Shown: positions 42,937 to 51,766 of the stretch, in pieces
How the letters are laid out: the number at the start of each line of letters is the position of its first letter
How positions within the stretch are numbered: the first letter of the stretch is position 1
DNA from: Oxalobacteraceae bacterium UBA6018
GTDB lineage: Bacteria > Pseudomonadota > Gammaproteobacteria > Burkholderiales > Burkholderiaceae_D
Reading direction: 5' to 3'
DNA length: 64,000 nucleotides
NCBI GenBank assembly: GCA_002428015.1
Contig: DIZW01000109.1
Location: forward strand, 46,974 to 110,973
Made by a program: the position numbers and the translations under genes
The notes under the pieces: model-generated
What the model was told of the DNA's origin: nothing
What the model saw: the letters and a program-made list of their open reading frames with translations, nothing else
Databases searched by the model: none

Positions 42937-44820
42937 TTAATGGCCTGCGGTGCTGGTCGAGGGCGGCACGCTGGGGCTGGCGAGCTGGCCGGGGCCGGAC
43001 TGCGGCGAATTGCCGTCCAACGAAAACACGTACAAGGTGCTGCCGCGCGCCGGGAAGTGGGGCCGGCTGGCCTGCACCATCGCCACCCCGCCCACGCCGG
43101 CGTAGATGGCGATGTACTGGTGCCCGTCCGGCCCCAGGTAGGTGACCGGCTGGCCGATGATGCCCGAGCCCAGCTTTTGCGACCACAGCACCTTGCCGCT
43201 GTGCGCGTCGAGCGCGCGGAACCAGCCGTCGGTGGTGCCGTAGAACACCAGGTCGCCGGCGGTGGCGAGTACGCCGCTCATGACCATGAACTTTTCCTTG
43301 TGCTCCCAAACGATCTTGCCGTGCGCGGCGTCCCAGGCGATGAAGGCGCCCCAGTTGCCCTCCTTGTTGGCCGGGTAGCGTTTCATCTCCATGCCGTCGT
43401 ACGGGGTGCCGGGGATGTAGGACTGCTCGTGGTCGGTCAGGTCCATGCACAGGTCGAAGATGCCGGCGTAGAACAGGCCGGTGCGCGGCGAGTAGGCGGT
43501 GGGCTGCCAATCCTTGCCGCCCAGGTCGGGCGGGCACACGTGTTCGAGCTTGACGCCGGGGCGCGGCTGCATCGCCGGGTTCACCTTCGACATGCCGGTC
43601 TTCAGGTCGATCCCGAGCGACCAGTTCTGGGTGGTGAAGGGCGCCGCCACCAGCACCTCGCCGGTGACGCGGTCGATGGTGTAGGCGTAGGCGTTGCGGT
43701 CGAAGTGGACCAGGGTCTTGCGCATCCTGCCGCCGATCTTCATGTCGACCAGCACGTTCTCGTTGACGCCGTCGTAGTCCCACTGGTCGTGCGGGGTGAA
43801 CTGGTAGGCCCAGCGCGCCTCGCCGGTGTCGGCGTCGCGCGCGAACACGGCGCTGGTCCACAGGTTCAGGCCGGGGCGCTGCGCCGGCACGCGCGGGCCG
43901 GGGTTGCTGGTGCCGTAGTAGATCAGGTTGGTTTCGGGGTCGTAGGTGATCCAGGCCCAGACGCCGCCGGCGCCTTCTTTCCACGCGCCGGCCGGCCAGC
44001 TGGTCTTGCCCAGGTCGCGGCCCTGCATGAAGGCGTAGAAAGGCTTGAAGTTCTTGCCCAGCTTGACGTCGGCGTCGGGGCCGGTGCTATAGGCGCGCCA
44101 CAGCAGCTTGCCGGTCTTGAGGTCGAGCGCGGCGACCCAGCCGCGCACGCCCATCTCGCCGCCGCTGTTGCCGACGAAGACCTTGTTGCCGACGATCAGG
44201 GGCGCCATGGTCATGGTCTCGCCCTTGGCCGAGTCGCCCAGTTCGGTGCGCCACAACTCCTTGCCGGTCTTGGCGTCCACCGCGATGGTGTGCATGTCGA
44301 GCAGGTTGTAGACCAGCTTGCCGTCGGCGTAGGCGCCGCCGCGGTTGACCGCGTCGCAGCAGGCCTTGCCGATCGCGAGCGGCTTGGGATTGGGCCGGTG
44401 CGACCACTTGATCGGCGCGCAGGGCGCGCTCAGGTCGAGCGCGTAGGCGATGTCGGGAAACGGCGTGACCAGGTACATGGTGTTGTCGGTCACCAGCGGC
44501 GCCGCTTCGTGGCCGTTGATGGTGCCGTCGGAGAAGGTCCAGGCGATGCGCAGACGTCCCACGTTGCTCGCGTCGATCTGCGCCAGCGGACTGTAGCGGG
44601 TGCCGGCGTAGTCGCGCGCCGCGCGCCGCCATTCACCGGGCGGATCGTTGGGGGCCAGGTTGGCCGAGGTGTCGGCCAGTACCGGCGCCACGGCCTGCGC
44701 CGCCGCGACGGCCGGGGCGGGCGGCGCGGCGGCCAGCACGGCGGGCGCCATCAGGATCAGGGAAGAGGCGCAGAGCGGCCGGGCCAACGCGTATCGCAGG
44801 TGCCGCGAGAAAGTTTTCAT
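42937..44820 (-). CDS. PQQ-dependent methanol/ethanol-type dehydrogenase, lanthanide (XoxF-like) type
   Basis: 627-residue periplasmic quinoprotein with an eight-bladed propeller. Signal peptide MKTFSRHLRYALARPLCASS through AVLAA. Seen: vicinal disulfide Cys154-Cys155 (KACCDAVNRGG) over the cofactor and TPHDQWDYDGVNE with Asp348 and Asp350. The second Asp replaces the Ala of calcium-dependent MxaF and is the lanthanide-binding residue of XoxF/PedH enzymes. Oxidises primary alcohols and passes electrons to a cytochrome c. First gene of the oxidase operon. A longer start at 44847 is possible, but 44820 gives a normal signal peptide. Substrate (methanol or longer alcohol) cannot be fixed. Confidence 0.88.
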   Translation of the reverse strand: MKTFSRHLRYALARPLCASSLILMAPAVLAAAPPAPAVAAAQAVAPVLADTSANLAPNDPPGEWRRAARDYAGTRYSPLAQIDASNVGRLRIAWTFSDGTINGHEAAPLVTDNTMYLVTPFPDIAYALDLSAPCAPIKWSHRPNPKPLAIGKACCDAVNRGGAYADGKLVYNLLDMHTIAVDAKTGKELWRTELGDSAKGETMTMAPLIVGNKVFVGNSGGEMGVRGWVAALDLKTGKLLWRAYSTGPDADVKLGKNFKPFYAFMQGRDLGKTSWPAGAWKEGAGGVWAWITYDPETNLIYYGTSNPGPRVPAQRPGLNLWTSAVFARDADTGEARWAYQFTPHDQWDYDGVNENVLVDMKIGGRMRKTLVHFDRNAYAYTIDRVTGEVLVAAPFTTQNWSLGIDLKTGMSKVNPAMQPRPGVKLEHVCPPDLGGKDWQPTAYSPRTGLFYAGIFDLCMDLTDHEQSYIPGTPYDGMEMKRYPANKEGNWGAFIAWDAAHGKIVWEHKEKFMVMSGVLATAGDLVFYGTTDGWFRALDAHSGKVLWSQKLGSGIIGQPVTYLGPDGHQYIAIYAGVGGVAMVQASRPHFPARGSTLYVFSLDGNSPQSGPGQLASPSVPPSTSTAGH

Positions 44821-45025
44821 GGTGGTGGAGTGGCTGAATGACAACATCCAGTGTAGGCCCCACCCCAGCCGCTCTTCTGTTAAATGACTAACAAACTAAC
44901 TAATTCGTACAAATGAATTTGCGTGCGAAAAACGCCGCTGCCTTTCCATCGCCGTGTGGCTGACGCGGCCTGGGCTGCACCGATGAGCACGTGTCCGAAT
45001 GTCGCCTCCGGCCCCGGGTGGTCGG

Positions 45026-45604
45026 CTAGATCCACTGCATCGCGCCGAGCAGCGCACCGGCGGCAAGCACCCACAACAGGTGGATACGCGTGCGCCACAG
45101 CAGCAAGCCGCTTGCGAGCGTGAGCAGCCACAGCGTCCAGTCGCTTTGCCAGTGGCCGCTCGCGCTGCCGAGAATCCAGCTGGTCGAGAGCAGCATGGCG
45201 ATCACCAGCGGCGCCATGCCTTGCTTGAAAGCGCGCACGGCGCGCAGCTGGCGGTTGCGGTGCGCCCAGCGCGAGGTGGCCATCATCAATACCGACGAGG
45301 GCAGCAGGATGCCGACCATGGTGGTCGCCACCGCCACCAGGGCCGCGCCCACGCTGCCCGTGTTCAGGCCCACGTGCCAGCCCATCAAGGCCACGAACAG
45401 CATGTTGGGACCGGGCGCGGCCTGGGCCAGCGCGATCGACTGGTTGAATTGTCCGGGGCTGAGCCAGTGGCGCTGGTCGACCAGGTAGCGGTGCATTTCC
45501 GGCGTGGCCGCCATCGGGCCGCCCACCGACAGCAAGGACAGCATCAGATAGTGTCCGAACAGGCTGGCCCAGTCGTTCCAGCCCAGCACCAGCGGCGCGC
45601 TCAT
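45026..45604 (-). CDS. Chromate transporter, short-chain subunit (second of pair)
   Basis: 192-residue membrane protein matching one half of ChrA: LMLSLLSVGGPMAATPEMHRYLVD near the start, then GQFNQSIALAQAAPGPNMLFVALMGWHVG and about six helices. Short-chain ChrA proteins work as a hetero-pair; the partner is encoded immediately upstream with a 4-base ATGA overlap. Predicted to export chromate or a related oxyanion. No regulator is adjacent. Confidence 0.85.
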   Translation of the reverse strand: MSAPLVLGWNDWASLFGHYLMLSLLSVGGPMAATPEMHRYLVDQRHWLSPGQFNQSIALAQAAPGPNMLFVALMGWHVGLNTGSVGAALVAVATTMVGILLPSSVLMMATSRWAHRNRQLRAVRAFKQGMAPLVIAMLLSTSWILGSASGHWQSDWTLWLLTLASGLLLWRTRIHLLWVLAAGALLGAMQWI

Positions 45605-46191
45605 GCGGGTGGCGGCGCGGGACGCAGGCGCGCATAGGCCAGCACACAGCCGAGCCCGCCGACGCCGGCCAGGACGAACACCAGCGCCACGTGCAGCCAT
45701 GCCACCAGCACGAAGGCAGCGGCGCACAAGGCCAGGCACCACGGCAGCGGCAGCGCGCTGGCGCGCAGCGCGACGGAAAGCCGCAGGCCTGCCGCGCCCA
45801 TCATCCCGGCCGACACGGCAGCCATGCCGCGCAGGGCGCCGGCCACGGCCGGATTGCCCGCATACCGCTCATGCAGCAGGGCCAGCAGCAGGATCACCAC
45901 CAGCGGCAGCGTGACCATGCCGGCCAGCGCGGCCAGCGACCCGGCCAGGCCGAAGTAGCGTCCGCCGATGATCAGCGACAGGTTGACCACGTTCGGCCCC
46001 GGCATGATCTGGGCGACCGCCCAGTCCTCGATGAATTCGTCCTGCGTCAGCCAGCCTTTGCGTTCGACCAGCTCGCGCTGGACCACCGCGGCCACGCCGC
46101 CGAAGCCTTGCAAGGCCAGCACGGTAAACGACAGGAACAGGTCGGCGAGGGAAAGCGGGCGCGCGCAGCCGGGCGGTAACGATGAGCTCAT
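45601..46191 (-). CDS. Chromate transporter, short-chain subunit (first of pair)
   Basis: 196-residue membrane protein with the ChrA hallmark FTVLALQGFGGVAAVVQRELVERKGWLTQDEFIEDWAVAQIMPGPNVVNLSLIIGGRYFG, then about five helices. It pairs with the downstream short-chain protein. Start ATG 46191 has a GGTAACGATG context without a strong ribosome site. Confidence 0.85.
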   Translation of the reverse strand: MSSSLPPGCARPLSLADLFLSFTVLALQGFGGVAAVVQRELVERKGWLTQDEFIEDWAVAQIMPGPNVVNLSLIIGGRYFGLAGSLAALAGMVTLPLVVILLLALLHERYAGNPAVAGALRGMAAVSAGMMGAAGLRLSVALRASALPLPWCLALCAAAFVLVAWLHVALVFVLAGVGGLGCVLAYARLRPAPPPA

Positions 46192-46286
46192 TGCCGCATT
46201 ATGGCGCCGCCGCCGCGGTGTGTCCACGGACGCCCGGCGCGCTGAGCGCCAGCGCGCGCTCACGGGCGCGGCGCGTGGCGCACGGG

Positions 46287-46463
46287 CTAACCGCCGCCGA
46301 TGCCGCGCATCACCCGTCCGCTGCCGCCGCACTCGGGGCAGGGCTTGCCGTTGGCCAGCTTGCCGCTGCCGCTGCACGTGTCGCAAATATCCTCGGCGGC
46401 GCCGGGCGTGCCAGGCTTGGCTTCGTCGCCCGGGTTCAGAACAGGTTCGGTGGGTTTGACCAT
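46287..46463 (-). CDS. Small DnaJ-type zinc-finger protein
   Basis: 58 residues containing two CxxCxGxG units: CDTCSGSG (27-34) and CPECGGSG (42-49), the zinc-ribbon pattern of the DnaJ central domain. The rest is short and polar, without a J domain. It may be a small zinc-binding chaperone accessory protein; function unknown. It is too short for most gene finders, but the four Cys and four Gly of the motif make a real gene likely. Confidence 0.65.
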   Translation of the reverse strand: MVKPTEPVLNPGDEAKPGTPGAAEDICDTCSGSGKLANGKPCPECGGSGRVMRGIGGG

Positions 46464-46771
46464 GATGTGTGATGCCTCTGTGCTGACAGTGGTTGAAGTG
46501 ATTGCTACGAAGGTCAATGAACGTCGTTGTTGATGTGGTGTCGAAACGACAGCGCGGCGCACGCGAGAGCGCAGGCCAGGTTTCATTGTAGGCAACAGCT
46601 GGCAGCCCCGGCGCTAGTGTGCGGGTCGGCAAAGTCCCAGCGAAAATCCGGCCAAATTTATCCAAGATAGATGGTTGGCTGACATTGACTTTGATGACGA
46701 TTAGCGGATACTTCCAAGGCAGCAAGAGCCCGGTATGACATTTGTCAAAATATGTACAAGGAATCAATGCT
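46464..46771. other. Intergenic region with a candidate promoter for the 75-residue protein
   Basis: The 308-bp gap separates two divergent small genes. TTGACT (46685-46690) and GATACT (46707-46712), spaced by 16 bases, are a plausible sigma-70 promoter for the plus-strand gene at 46772. Nothing else recognised. Confidence 0.3.
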
Positions 46772-46999
46772 ATGAGCCCACTTTCCTATGCCGCCGCCGA
46801 GCTGCCCGCGCTGGCCGACACGCCCTACGAACGGCGCGATCTGCAGCGCCGCGACATCGTCGACCACGCCATCCGTGTTCAGCAGAGTAGCAACACCGTG
46901 TGCGCCATCGAATACCTGAAGTCGCACGACATCGATCCCGACCTGATCGCCCGGGTCTTGCTGGAGCCGGAGCATAGGCGCGCCGAGCTCGCGCACTGA
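46772..46999 (+). CDS. Small conserved-looking hypothetical protein
   Basis: 75-residue soluble protein, largely helical and charged: YERRDLQRRDIVDHAIRVQQSS and TVCAIEYLKSHDIDPDLIARVLLEPEHRR. ATG 46772 has AAGGA 9 bases upstream; a TTG at 46742 in the same frame is less likely. No recognisable family. The helix-turn-helix-like spacing in the C-terminal half is suggestive only. Confidence 0.55.
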   Translation: MSPLSYAAAELPALADTPYERRDLQRRDIVDHAIRVQQSSNTVCAIEYLKSHDIDPDLIARVLLEPEHRRAELAH

Positions 47000-47468
47000 G
47001 CGGCCAACCCTCGCCAGCCCGGCCGCATTTTCCTTCCATTCATATCAAAATACTATCGTTTTTGGCGTCCTTCGACGCCTGGCGCTAGCATGGTTATGCA
47101 CAAAAAAAATGGTGTATGAAATTTCCTATAATTTTTTGCCTGCTCGCAAATTGACTTTCTAAGTCATTGATTTTAAAGGGCCAATTTTCTGCCTTCGGAA
47201 TGGGCATTTTGTTGAAACCCGCATCAGTACACGCTTCCGGGGTGTCAAGAGGGGCTTGTCCACAAAGTTATCCACAGCGTTTGTGGATATCTGAAAAAGC
47301 CCTTTAGAAACGGTCACTTAGGCGTAAAACATTCACAGTTTGCAAGTTTAGTAGTGGGCGTGGAAAGGCATCCAGCGCGCCATCCATCGATTGCTCCGGG
47401 CGAAATCGCTTGCCTTGCTCTACTGGATAAATGTACAGTTGCGCTAGTTGCCCAGCTCCCAGTCCATC
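47000..47468. other. AT-richer intergenic region carrying DnaA-box element copy 1
   Basis: No gene seen. The stretch 47161-47330 is copy 1 of a repeated element (copy 2 at 50647-50812) with three DnaA-box-like 9-mers: TTGTCCACA 47256-47264, TTATCCACA 47268-47276 and, inverted, TGTGGATAT 47282-47290. It precedes the helicase gene. Base composition is visibly more AT-rich than the surrounding genes. Confidence 0.75.
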
Positions 47469-49565
47469 ATGTCCGCCGCCACCCTCGAGATTCCCGCCGA
47501 CGACCCGTTCGCCAGCCTCAATGCCCAGCAGCGCGCCGCCGTCGAGCACGACGTGGGCCTGCCGGCCGGGAGCTCGCGGCCGCTGCTGGTGATCGCCGGC
47601 GCCGGCTCGGGCAAGACCAATACCCTGGCGCACCGGGTCGCGCGTTTGGTCATGCAGGGCGCCGATCCGCAGCGCATCCTGCTGCTGACCTTTTCGCGCC
47701 GCGCCGCCAACGAAATGACCCAGCGCGCCGGCAACGTGCTCCAGCGCGTGTTCGGTCTCGGCGGCGGCCAGGCGCCCGCGCGCCTGCCCTGGGCCGGCAC
47801 CTTCCACAGCATCGGCGCGCGCCTGCTGCGCGAGTACGCGGGCCGCATCGGCCTGGACGCCTCGTTCACCATCCACGACCGCGGCGATTCGGAAGACCTG
47901 ATGGGCATGGTGAGGCACGATATCGGCCTGGCCCAGACCCAGAACCAGAAGCGCTTTCCGCTCAAGGGCACCTGCCTGTCGATCTATTCGCGCGTGGTGA
48001 ACAGCCAGGAGCCGCTGGCGCTGGTGTTGCAGAGCACTTTCCCTTGGTGCGGCGAATGGGAGGCCGAACTCAAGACCCTGTTCGGCGCCTACGTCGACGC
48101 CAAGCAGGAGCAGAACGTGCTCGATTACGACGACCTGCTGCTGTTCTGGTCCGAGATGGCGGCCGACCCCGAGCTGGGGCCGGAGCTGGGCGGTCTGTTC
48201 GACTACGTGCTGGTCGACGAGTACCAGGACACCAACCGCCTGCAGGCCGCCATTTTGCTCGGCATGAAGCCGGGCGGGGAGGGCGTGATGGTGGTCGGCG
48301 ACGACGCCCAGGCCATCTATTCCTTCCGCGGCGCCACCGTGCGCAACATCCTCGACTTTCCCAAGCAGTTCGCCCAGCCGGCCAGCGTGGTCACGCTCGA
48401 CCGCAATTACCGCTCCACCCAGCCGATCCTGGACGCCTCGAACGCGGTGATCGCCGGCGCGCTCGAGCGCCACGCCAAGACGCTCTGGACCGACAAGGCC
48501 GCCAGCGCACTGCCGCAACTGGTCCTCATCCCCGACGAGGCCGAACAGGCGCGCTGGGTGTGCAACCGCATCCTCGAGCACCGCGAAGCCGGCATCGCCC
48601 TGACGGCCCAGGCGGTGCTGTTCCGCGCCGCCAGCCACAGCGCCGCGCTGGAACTGGAGCTGATGCGCCGCAACGTGCCGTTCGTGAAGTTCGGCGGCCT
48701 CAAGTTCCTGGAAGCCTCGCACATCAAGGACGTGCTGGCGGTGCTGCGCTTCGCCCAGAATCCAAGCGGGCGGCTGGCCGGCTTCCGGGTCGCCCAGCTC
48801 ATCCCCGGCATTGGCGCGGCCACCGCCACCCGCCTGCTCGACGCGGTCGGCGAGGCGGCCGAGCCGGTGCAGGCGATCGAGGCGTTCGCCGCGCCGCCGC
48901 GCAGCGCGACCGACTGGCGCGCTTTCGTCACGCTCTACCGCGCCCTGCGCACGCCTGGCCTGCGCTGGCCGGCCGACATCGAACTGGTGCGCGACTGGTA
49001 CCTGCCGCATCTGGAGCGCCTGCACGACGACGCCCAGGTGCGCGCGGCCGACGTGGCCCAGCTGGCGCAACTGGCCGGCGGCTACGGCTCGCGCGAGACC
49101 TTCCTCGCCGAGATCACGCTCGATCCGCCCGAGGCCACCAGCGACCGGGCCGGCCCGCCGCTGCTCGACGACGACTACGTGATCCTGTCCACCATCCACT
49201 CGTCCAAGGGCCAGGAGTGGAAGTCGGTGCACGTGCTCAATGTCGTTGACGGCTGCATTCCGTCCGACATGAGCACCGGCAGCGCCGCCGACATCGAGGA
49301 AGAACGGCGCCTGCTGTACGTGGCCATGACGCGGGCCCGCGAGCACCTGCACCTGGTGGTGCCGAACCGTTTTTTCATCAAGCAGCAGTCGCAGATGGGC
49401 GACCGCCACGTGTACGCGGCGCGCACCCGCTTCATCGCCCCGGCCATGCTCAAGCATTTCGAGCAATGCGTGTGGATCGACGCCGATACGACCAGGAGCA
49501 AAAAGCCCATGCCCGACAGCGTGCGCATGCTGGTGCGCGATCGGGCCCGCAGCGCCTGGAAATAA
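47469..49565 (+). CDS. UvrD/Rep-family superfamily I DNA helicase
   Basis: 698 residues. Helicase motifs in order: Q-motif-like NAQQRAAVEHD, Walker A GAGSGKT (44-50), TFSRRAANEM (Ia), VDEYQDTN (Walker B/II), GDDAQAIYSFRGA (III), LDRNYRST (IV), TIHSSKGQEW (V) and RRLLYVAMTRAREHL (VI). An intact 3'-5' helicase of the UvrD/Rep/PcrA type, probably in repair or replication restart. Start ATG 47469 chosen; an in-frame TTG at 47448 is less likely. Flanked on both sides, with the next gene, by direct copies of a DnaA-box element. Confidence 0.92.
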   Translation: MSAATLEIPADDPFASLNAQQRAAVEHDVGLPAGSSRPLLVIAGAGSGKTNTLAHRVARLVMQGADPQRILLLTFSRRAANEMTQRAGNVLQRVFGLGGGQAPARLPWAGTFHSIGARLLREYAGRIGLDASFTIHDRGDSEDLMGMVRHDIGLAQTQNQKRFPLKGTCLSIYSRVVNSQEPLALVLQSTFPWCGEWEAELKTLFGAYVDAKQEQNVLDYDDLLLFWSEMAADPELGPELGGLFDYVLVDEYQDTNRLQAAILLGMKPGGEGVMVVGDDAQAIYSFRGATVRNILDFPKQFAQPASVVTLDRNYRSTQPILDASNAVIAGALERHAKTLWTDKAASALPQLVLIPDEAEQARWVCNRILEHREAGIALTAQAVLFRAASHSAALELELMRRNVPFVKFGGLKFLEASHIKDVLAVLRFAQNPSGRLAGFRVAQLIPGIGAATATRLLDAVGEAAEPVQAIEAFAAPPRSATDWRAFVTLYRALRTPGLRWPADIELVRDWYLPHLERLHDDAQVRAADVAQLAQLAGGYGSRETFLAEITLDPPEATSDRAGPPLLDDDYVILSTIHSSKGQEWKSVHVLNVVDGCIPSDMSTGSAADIEEERRLLYVAMTRAREHLHLVVPNRFFIKQQSQMGDRHVYAARTRFIAPAMLKHFEQCVWIDADTTRSKKPMPDSVRMLVRDRARSAWK

Positions 49566-49636
49566 GGGCGACCTTGCGGTCACGGCGCGCGGTGGCCCAC
49601 TACGGGGTCGGTCGGGGCGCTGCGGTCGCGGCGTTG

Positions 49637-50530
49637 TTATCGCAGGCCCGCGCTGTCGCCGAGCGCGACATACGCGACCGGCGCGCCGGCGCCATCCTTG
49701 AAGGCCTGCACGCTGCAGCGCAAGTTCAGCGCGCTGCCGTCGGCGCGGTGCAGCGCCACCGTGCCTGACCAGGTGCCGGCGCCCGCCAGGGCCGCGGCCA
49801 CCTGGTCCGCCAGCGGCTGCGGAAACCGCCCTTGGTGCAGCACGTGCAGGTCGTGGCCGAGCAGATGCTGGCGCTGCACGCCGAGCGCGCGGCAGAGCAG
49901 GCTGCTGACGTCGGTGATGCGCCCGCGCGCGTCGAGCGCCAGCATCGGCGTGTGCAGGTCGACGGCCGAATGCAGCTGCTGTTCCTGGCGCAGCTGGACG
50001 CGCAGCGCGGCCGATTCCGCCGCGGCCGCCGCCAGCGCCCCGTAGGCGCGCAGCGACGCGATCACCGTCGTCAGCAGCTTGCGCGTGGTCAGGTCGGCCT
50101 TGCTCCAGAAATCGTTGATGTCGTAATCGAGGATGATCCCGGTTTCCTGGTTCTGGCCGGGCTGGCCCGTGCGCAGCACGATGCGCACCAGTTGGTTGTG
50201 CAGGTCGTCGCGGATCTGGCGCGCCACGCGCAGGCCGGCGTCCGGCGTTTCCATGATGACGTCCAGCAGCACGAGCGCGATGTCGGGCGTGTCGCGCAGG
50301 GTGTCCAGCGCTTCATGGCCGCTGTAGGCGTGCAGGTAGCTCAGGCGCCGTCCCTGGAATTGGGTATTGCTGAGAGCGAACTTGGTGACGACATGCACGT
50401 CGACGTCGTCGTCGACGATCAGGATGCGCCACGGATTGGCCTCGGCCCCAGCCGGCCCTTGGGCGCCAGCCGGATCGTCGTCAAGGATCAGGTCGACGTT
50501 GTCGTCATCATCGGTATCGATGTCTTGCAT
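49637..50530 (-). CDS. Response regulator with receiver and PAS domain
   Basis: 297 residues. An acidic N-terminal leader (about 1-30) precedes a receiver domain (WRILIVDDDVDVHVVTKFAL, phosphoacceptor Asp90 in VLLDVIMETPDAG, and IILDYDINDFWSKADLT). The sequence resembles the front end of receiver/DUF3369 proteins that normally continue into HD-GYP or cyclase domains. Here a short helical linker leads to a PAS domain (HTPMLALDARGRITDVSSLLCRALG through VAYVALGDSAGL), and there is no output domain. It may regulate by protein contact. Convergent with the helicase gene, 71 bp apart. Confidence 0.8.
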   Translation of the reverse strand: MQDIDTDDDDNVDLILDDDPAGAQGPAGAEANPWRILIVDDDVDVHVVTKFALSNTQFQGRRLSYLHAYSGHEALDTLRDTPDIALVLLDVIMETPDAGLRVARQIRDDLHNQLVRIVLRTGQPGQNQETGIILDYDINDFWSKADLTTRKLLTTVIASLRAYGALAAAAAESAALRVQLRQEQQLHSAVDLHTPMLALDARGRITDVSSLLCRALGVQRQHLLGHDLHVLHQGRFPQPLADQVAAALAGAGTWSGTVALHRADGSALNLRCSVQAFKDGAGAPVAYVALGDSAGLR

Positions 50531-50822
50531 GCGTCCACACTATGTCAGCACCGCCGCTTTGTCAAAGAGAACGCGAGTTATCCCCGATGTTAAGCTTTTG
50601 TAGGAATATGCCTAACGGCGCTGCCGAGCTCCGATGGCGGGATTGTAAGTGATTGATTTTAATGGACTTAATTTTTGCTTGCGAAACGTGCAGTTTGTTG
50701 AAAGCCGCATCAATACGGGCTTTGCGCGCTGTCAAGAGGCGCTTATCCACATAGTTATCCACATGTTTTGTGGATATCGCAAAAACCGTTGAAATATCAA
50801 GCACTTGGCTATTTCATACGGT
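50531..50822. other. Intergenic region with DnaA-box element copy 2
   Basis: Copy 2 of the element (about 50647-50812) has TTATCCACA at 50743-50751, TTATCCACA at 50755-50763 and inverted TGTGGATAT at 50769-50777. Box spacing (12 and 14 bases between starts) is identical to copy 1. It lies in the 5' region of the receiver-PAS gene and directly past the stop of the HD-domain gene. No gene recognised within it. Confidence 0.75.
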
Positions 50823-51446
50823 TCAGCCGACGGCCGCCTTCAGGCGCTCGAGCTCCGCCAGGAAGCGCGCGCAGGCCAATGCCGGCGGCCACGGTTCCCA
50901 CGCCTGGCCGCCGAAGTGCGCCAGCAGGGGATCGGTGTCGACCGGCTGGGCGCTGATCTTCAAGGTGCGCCGCACCTCCTCGCGCGTCCAGCCGACCACG
51001 TGCACGGCTTCGCTGGCCGCCGCCAGCCGGTCGGCCCGCTTGTGCTGGCGGTGCTCGCCGCTGGTCCATTGCGGCAGGCCGTAGCGCAGGAACACCGCGC
51101 GCTCCAGGCGCTGCGACAGGTCGCGGAAGCCGTGCCCGAGAAACGGCTTGATCACCGAGATGGCGTCGAAGCCGAGCAAGCCTTCCTCGGCGTCGTGCAG
51201 CAGTTCGCGCAGTTCGACCTCGGGCGCGAGCGGCAGCGCGGACTGCGCGCGGCGCAGCAGCATCACGCTGATCGAATGCTGGGCCACCGACAGCGGCAGG
51301 TCCCAGGCCGAGTGGCCGCCCCAGCGATAGGTGCGGGCCAGGCCGAGCGCCAGGTCGGCGTCTTCCCAGTCGAAGGGGGTGGGGTCGAGAAGGTCGAGGC
51401 GTTTGCCGGAGGGCATGCGCACCCAGGCGCGGACTTGGCTGGTCAT
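50823..51446 (-). CDS. HD-domain phosphohydrolase, YfbR-like
   Basis: 207 residues. The HD metal site is His57 (VAQHSISV), His84-Asp85 (ELLHDAEEGLLGFD) and a later Asp (KRADRLAAASE, about 147). The N-terminal QVRAWVRMPSGKRLDLLDPTPFDWEDADLALGLART is common to a family of YfbR-type 5'-nucleotidase-like proteins. A nucleotide monophosphate is a likely substrate, not proven. The start at ATG 51446 is chosen as the family N-terminus; an upstream extension to 51536 is open but looks non-coding. Confidence 0.78.
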   Translation of the reverse strand: MTSQVRAWVRMPSGKRLDLLDPTPFDWEDADLALGLARTYRWGGHSAWDLPLSVAQHSISVMLLRRAQSALPLAPEVELRELLHDAEEGLLGFDAISVIKPFLGHGFRDLSQRLERAVFLRYGLPQWTSGEHRQHKRADRLAAASEAVHVVGWTREEVRRTLKISAQPVDTDPLLAHFGGQAWEPWPPALACARFLAELERLKAAVG

Positions 51447-51766
51447 CAAAATGGCGGGCAAGGAGACATGCCACCATCTTACACATTGCCGGGCCCGGCA
51501 TGGGGTCGGCTTGCTTGCGCCGTGTGCGCGGCCCATCTGGCGCGCCCGGTCATGGCGCTCTTCGCGCCGGACCCGCTAGCACTTTGCGCTGTATCGGCGG
51601 CGGGGCGCTGAAATACTTGAACTGCTGAGCTGTTTTGGGTGACAATCAGGTCGCAAACAGGTGGCAAGCAGGTCGCACTCGGTGGCAATCAGGTGACGCT
51701 GAGTCGCTCAGTCGTTCAGTCGTAAGCGGGACGTAATGCGCCACCGTGGCGCGGCGGGGAAGCAGC
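51447..51766. other. Intergenic region with short degenerate repeats
   Basis: No gene recognised. From about 51645 to 51722 short diverged repeats occur: CAGGTSGCAA-type 11-mers followed by three 8-mers of the form YTSAGTCG. They sit directly upstream of glpD and could be a repeated operator or slippage-derived sequence. Confidence 0.4.

Noticed and set aside
45601..46197. Single fused ChrA protein across both chromate genes
   Set aside because: Two separate frames with an ATGA overlap fit the short-chain pair, not a frameshifted long ChrA.
47161..47330. Replication origin
   Set aside because: Three DnaA boxes recur identically at 50.7 kb, and dnaA, dnaN, gyrB or parAB genes are absent.
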